Assembly: GCA_013396525.1 (NCBI GenBank)
Contig: VWYX01000657.1
Span: 62,001 to 126,000, forward strand
Source: Chaetorhynchus papuensis
Taxonomy: Eukaryota; Chordata; Aves; Passeriformes; Rhipiduridae
Length of the DNA: 64,000 nucleotides
Reading direction: 5' to 3'
Below, in pieces: positions 63,283 through 64,000 of this stretch. A program made the translations under genes and the position numbers. The notes beneath the pieces are model-generated. The model saw nothing but the letters and a program-made list of their open reading frames with translations, ran no database searches and was not told the origin of the DNA. Each line of letters starts with the position of its first letter. The first letter of the stretch is position 1.

Positions 63283-63302
63283 CAAGATGTTTAAACATCT
63301 TG
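63283..63302. repeat. Perfect 20-bp palindrome
   Basis: CAAGATGTTT at 63283-63292 is followed directly by its exact reverse complement AAACATCTTG at 63293-63302, with no spacer. The match does not extend to the next base pair. About 0.06 such perfect palindromes are expected in 64 kb of random equal-base sequence. No known binding-site identity is claimed. Confidence 0.9.
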
Positions 63303-64000
63303 TGTTTCCTACAATGAATGTATTTCTACATTAGTATCTCATTACATTTTTATGGACAATAATAGCATTGAGCAAATACCTGTGTAAATGTGATTTAGAA
63401 AGCACAAATATTTGTGCAATTCCCATGTTCAATTTTTTTGTGAGGTCTGAAATTGCTTCAGAAAGACTCAGACTATAATGGAACAAGTTTTATTCCTCTA
63501 TCTGTTGTTCTAAAGTAATAGACAGAATATCCTGTTGAAAATATTTGTACTTCTACCATACATATTATTTTAGGAAGAGAAGCTGATAAATGTATAAATC
63601 ATTTTCCAGAGAAAGGCAAAAGAACTTCTCATTTCCTCTACAAACAGTTGATCAAAACCCTACAGCAATACCAGCAACAGGAACAATCTGTACCCCATAG
63701 ACACATTTTTCTTCGTACAGTGTCTGCTGAAGACCTTTATAGATTGTCTTTGCACAGAAAATTCAAAGAGAACTCAGATGTTTCTTACTAAATAAAAAAG
63801 AAATCTCGAGTAATCCTGTAATAAGAATGTGTGCTGGACTGACTCACAGGTGACATTAGGATGAAAAAATAACCAGTTTCTACAAGAACATACTTGAACT
63901 CACAGCACAGTAAGAACAGACTAAGGAAGCATTAAAAAAACATTACCAGTAGAGGGGGGGAAAAAAAAAAGATGGTTTTAATAGAAAATCTAAGGAGAAA

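Larger units (their letters stand above)
57198..64000. other. Noncoding sequence to the end of the window
   Basis: Unique sequence without supportable genes. GC-richer patches with short overlapping frames lie at about 57390-57560, 58660-58790, 60410-60690, 60860-61090 and 62660-62880. Homopolymers include 12 A at 60766-60777 and, at the very end, seven G followed by ten A (63954-63970). The repeats at 62061-62115 and 63283-63302 are listed separately. Confidence 0.6.

Noticed and set aside
1..64000. CRISPR arrays, operons, tRNA and rRNA genes
   Set aside because: No regularly spaced direct repeats with unique spacers, no bacterial gene organisation and no tRNA or rRNA signature were seen; the sequence is vertebrate.

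Overview
This is vertebrate, almost certainly avian, nuclear DNA with no protein-coding gene that I can support. The avian call rests on four CR1 (chicken repeat 1) LINE 3' ends, one solo LTR of an endogenous retrovirus, low overall repeat density, GC-rich minisatellite DNA and an AT-leaning background. A passerine is plausible from the LTR style and the GGGACA-type minisatellite, but crocodilians and turtles also carry CR1, so this is inference. One run of Ns (534-869) marks an assembly gap. The window is best read as a gene desert or the inside of a very large intron; nothing in the sequence decides between these.

Layout. 1-2929 is AT-rich unique sequence broken by the gap. 2930-3545 is a CpG-dense block. 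3546-15490 is unique sequence with homopolymers, small tandem duplications and hairpins. 15495-16440 is a CpG island without a recognisable gene, preceded by a 22-T run and holding a 25-unit minisatellite (15884-16149) with no T on the + strand. 16441-27003 is unique sequence. 27004-27610 is a CR1 3' end on the minus strand. 27611-32997 is unique sequence. At 32998-33215 a short CR1 tail carries an inverted copy of its own terminus. 33216-43801 is unique sequence. 43802-44395 is a minus-strand CR1 interrupted by a tiny plus-strand CR1 flanked by a 7-bp direct repeat. 45221-45651 is a solo LTR with 10-bp inverted ends, TATA-like box and poly(A) signal. 56920-57197 is a fourth CR1 of a different subfamily. 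The rest to 64000 is unique sequence with a perfect 20-bp palindrome near the end.

The open reading frames are short (the longest outside the minisatellite is about 155 codons), show no recognisable domain, often overlap frames on the other strand, and are about what chance gives in 64 kb. No tRNA, rRNA, CRISPR array or operon was seen. The most interesting structures are the T-free minisatellite inside a CpG island, the CR1-in-CR1 nest, the self-inverted CR1 tail and several strong palindromes. I did not find a convincing new gene system.
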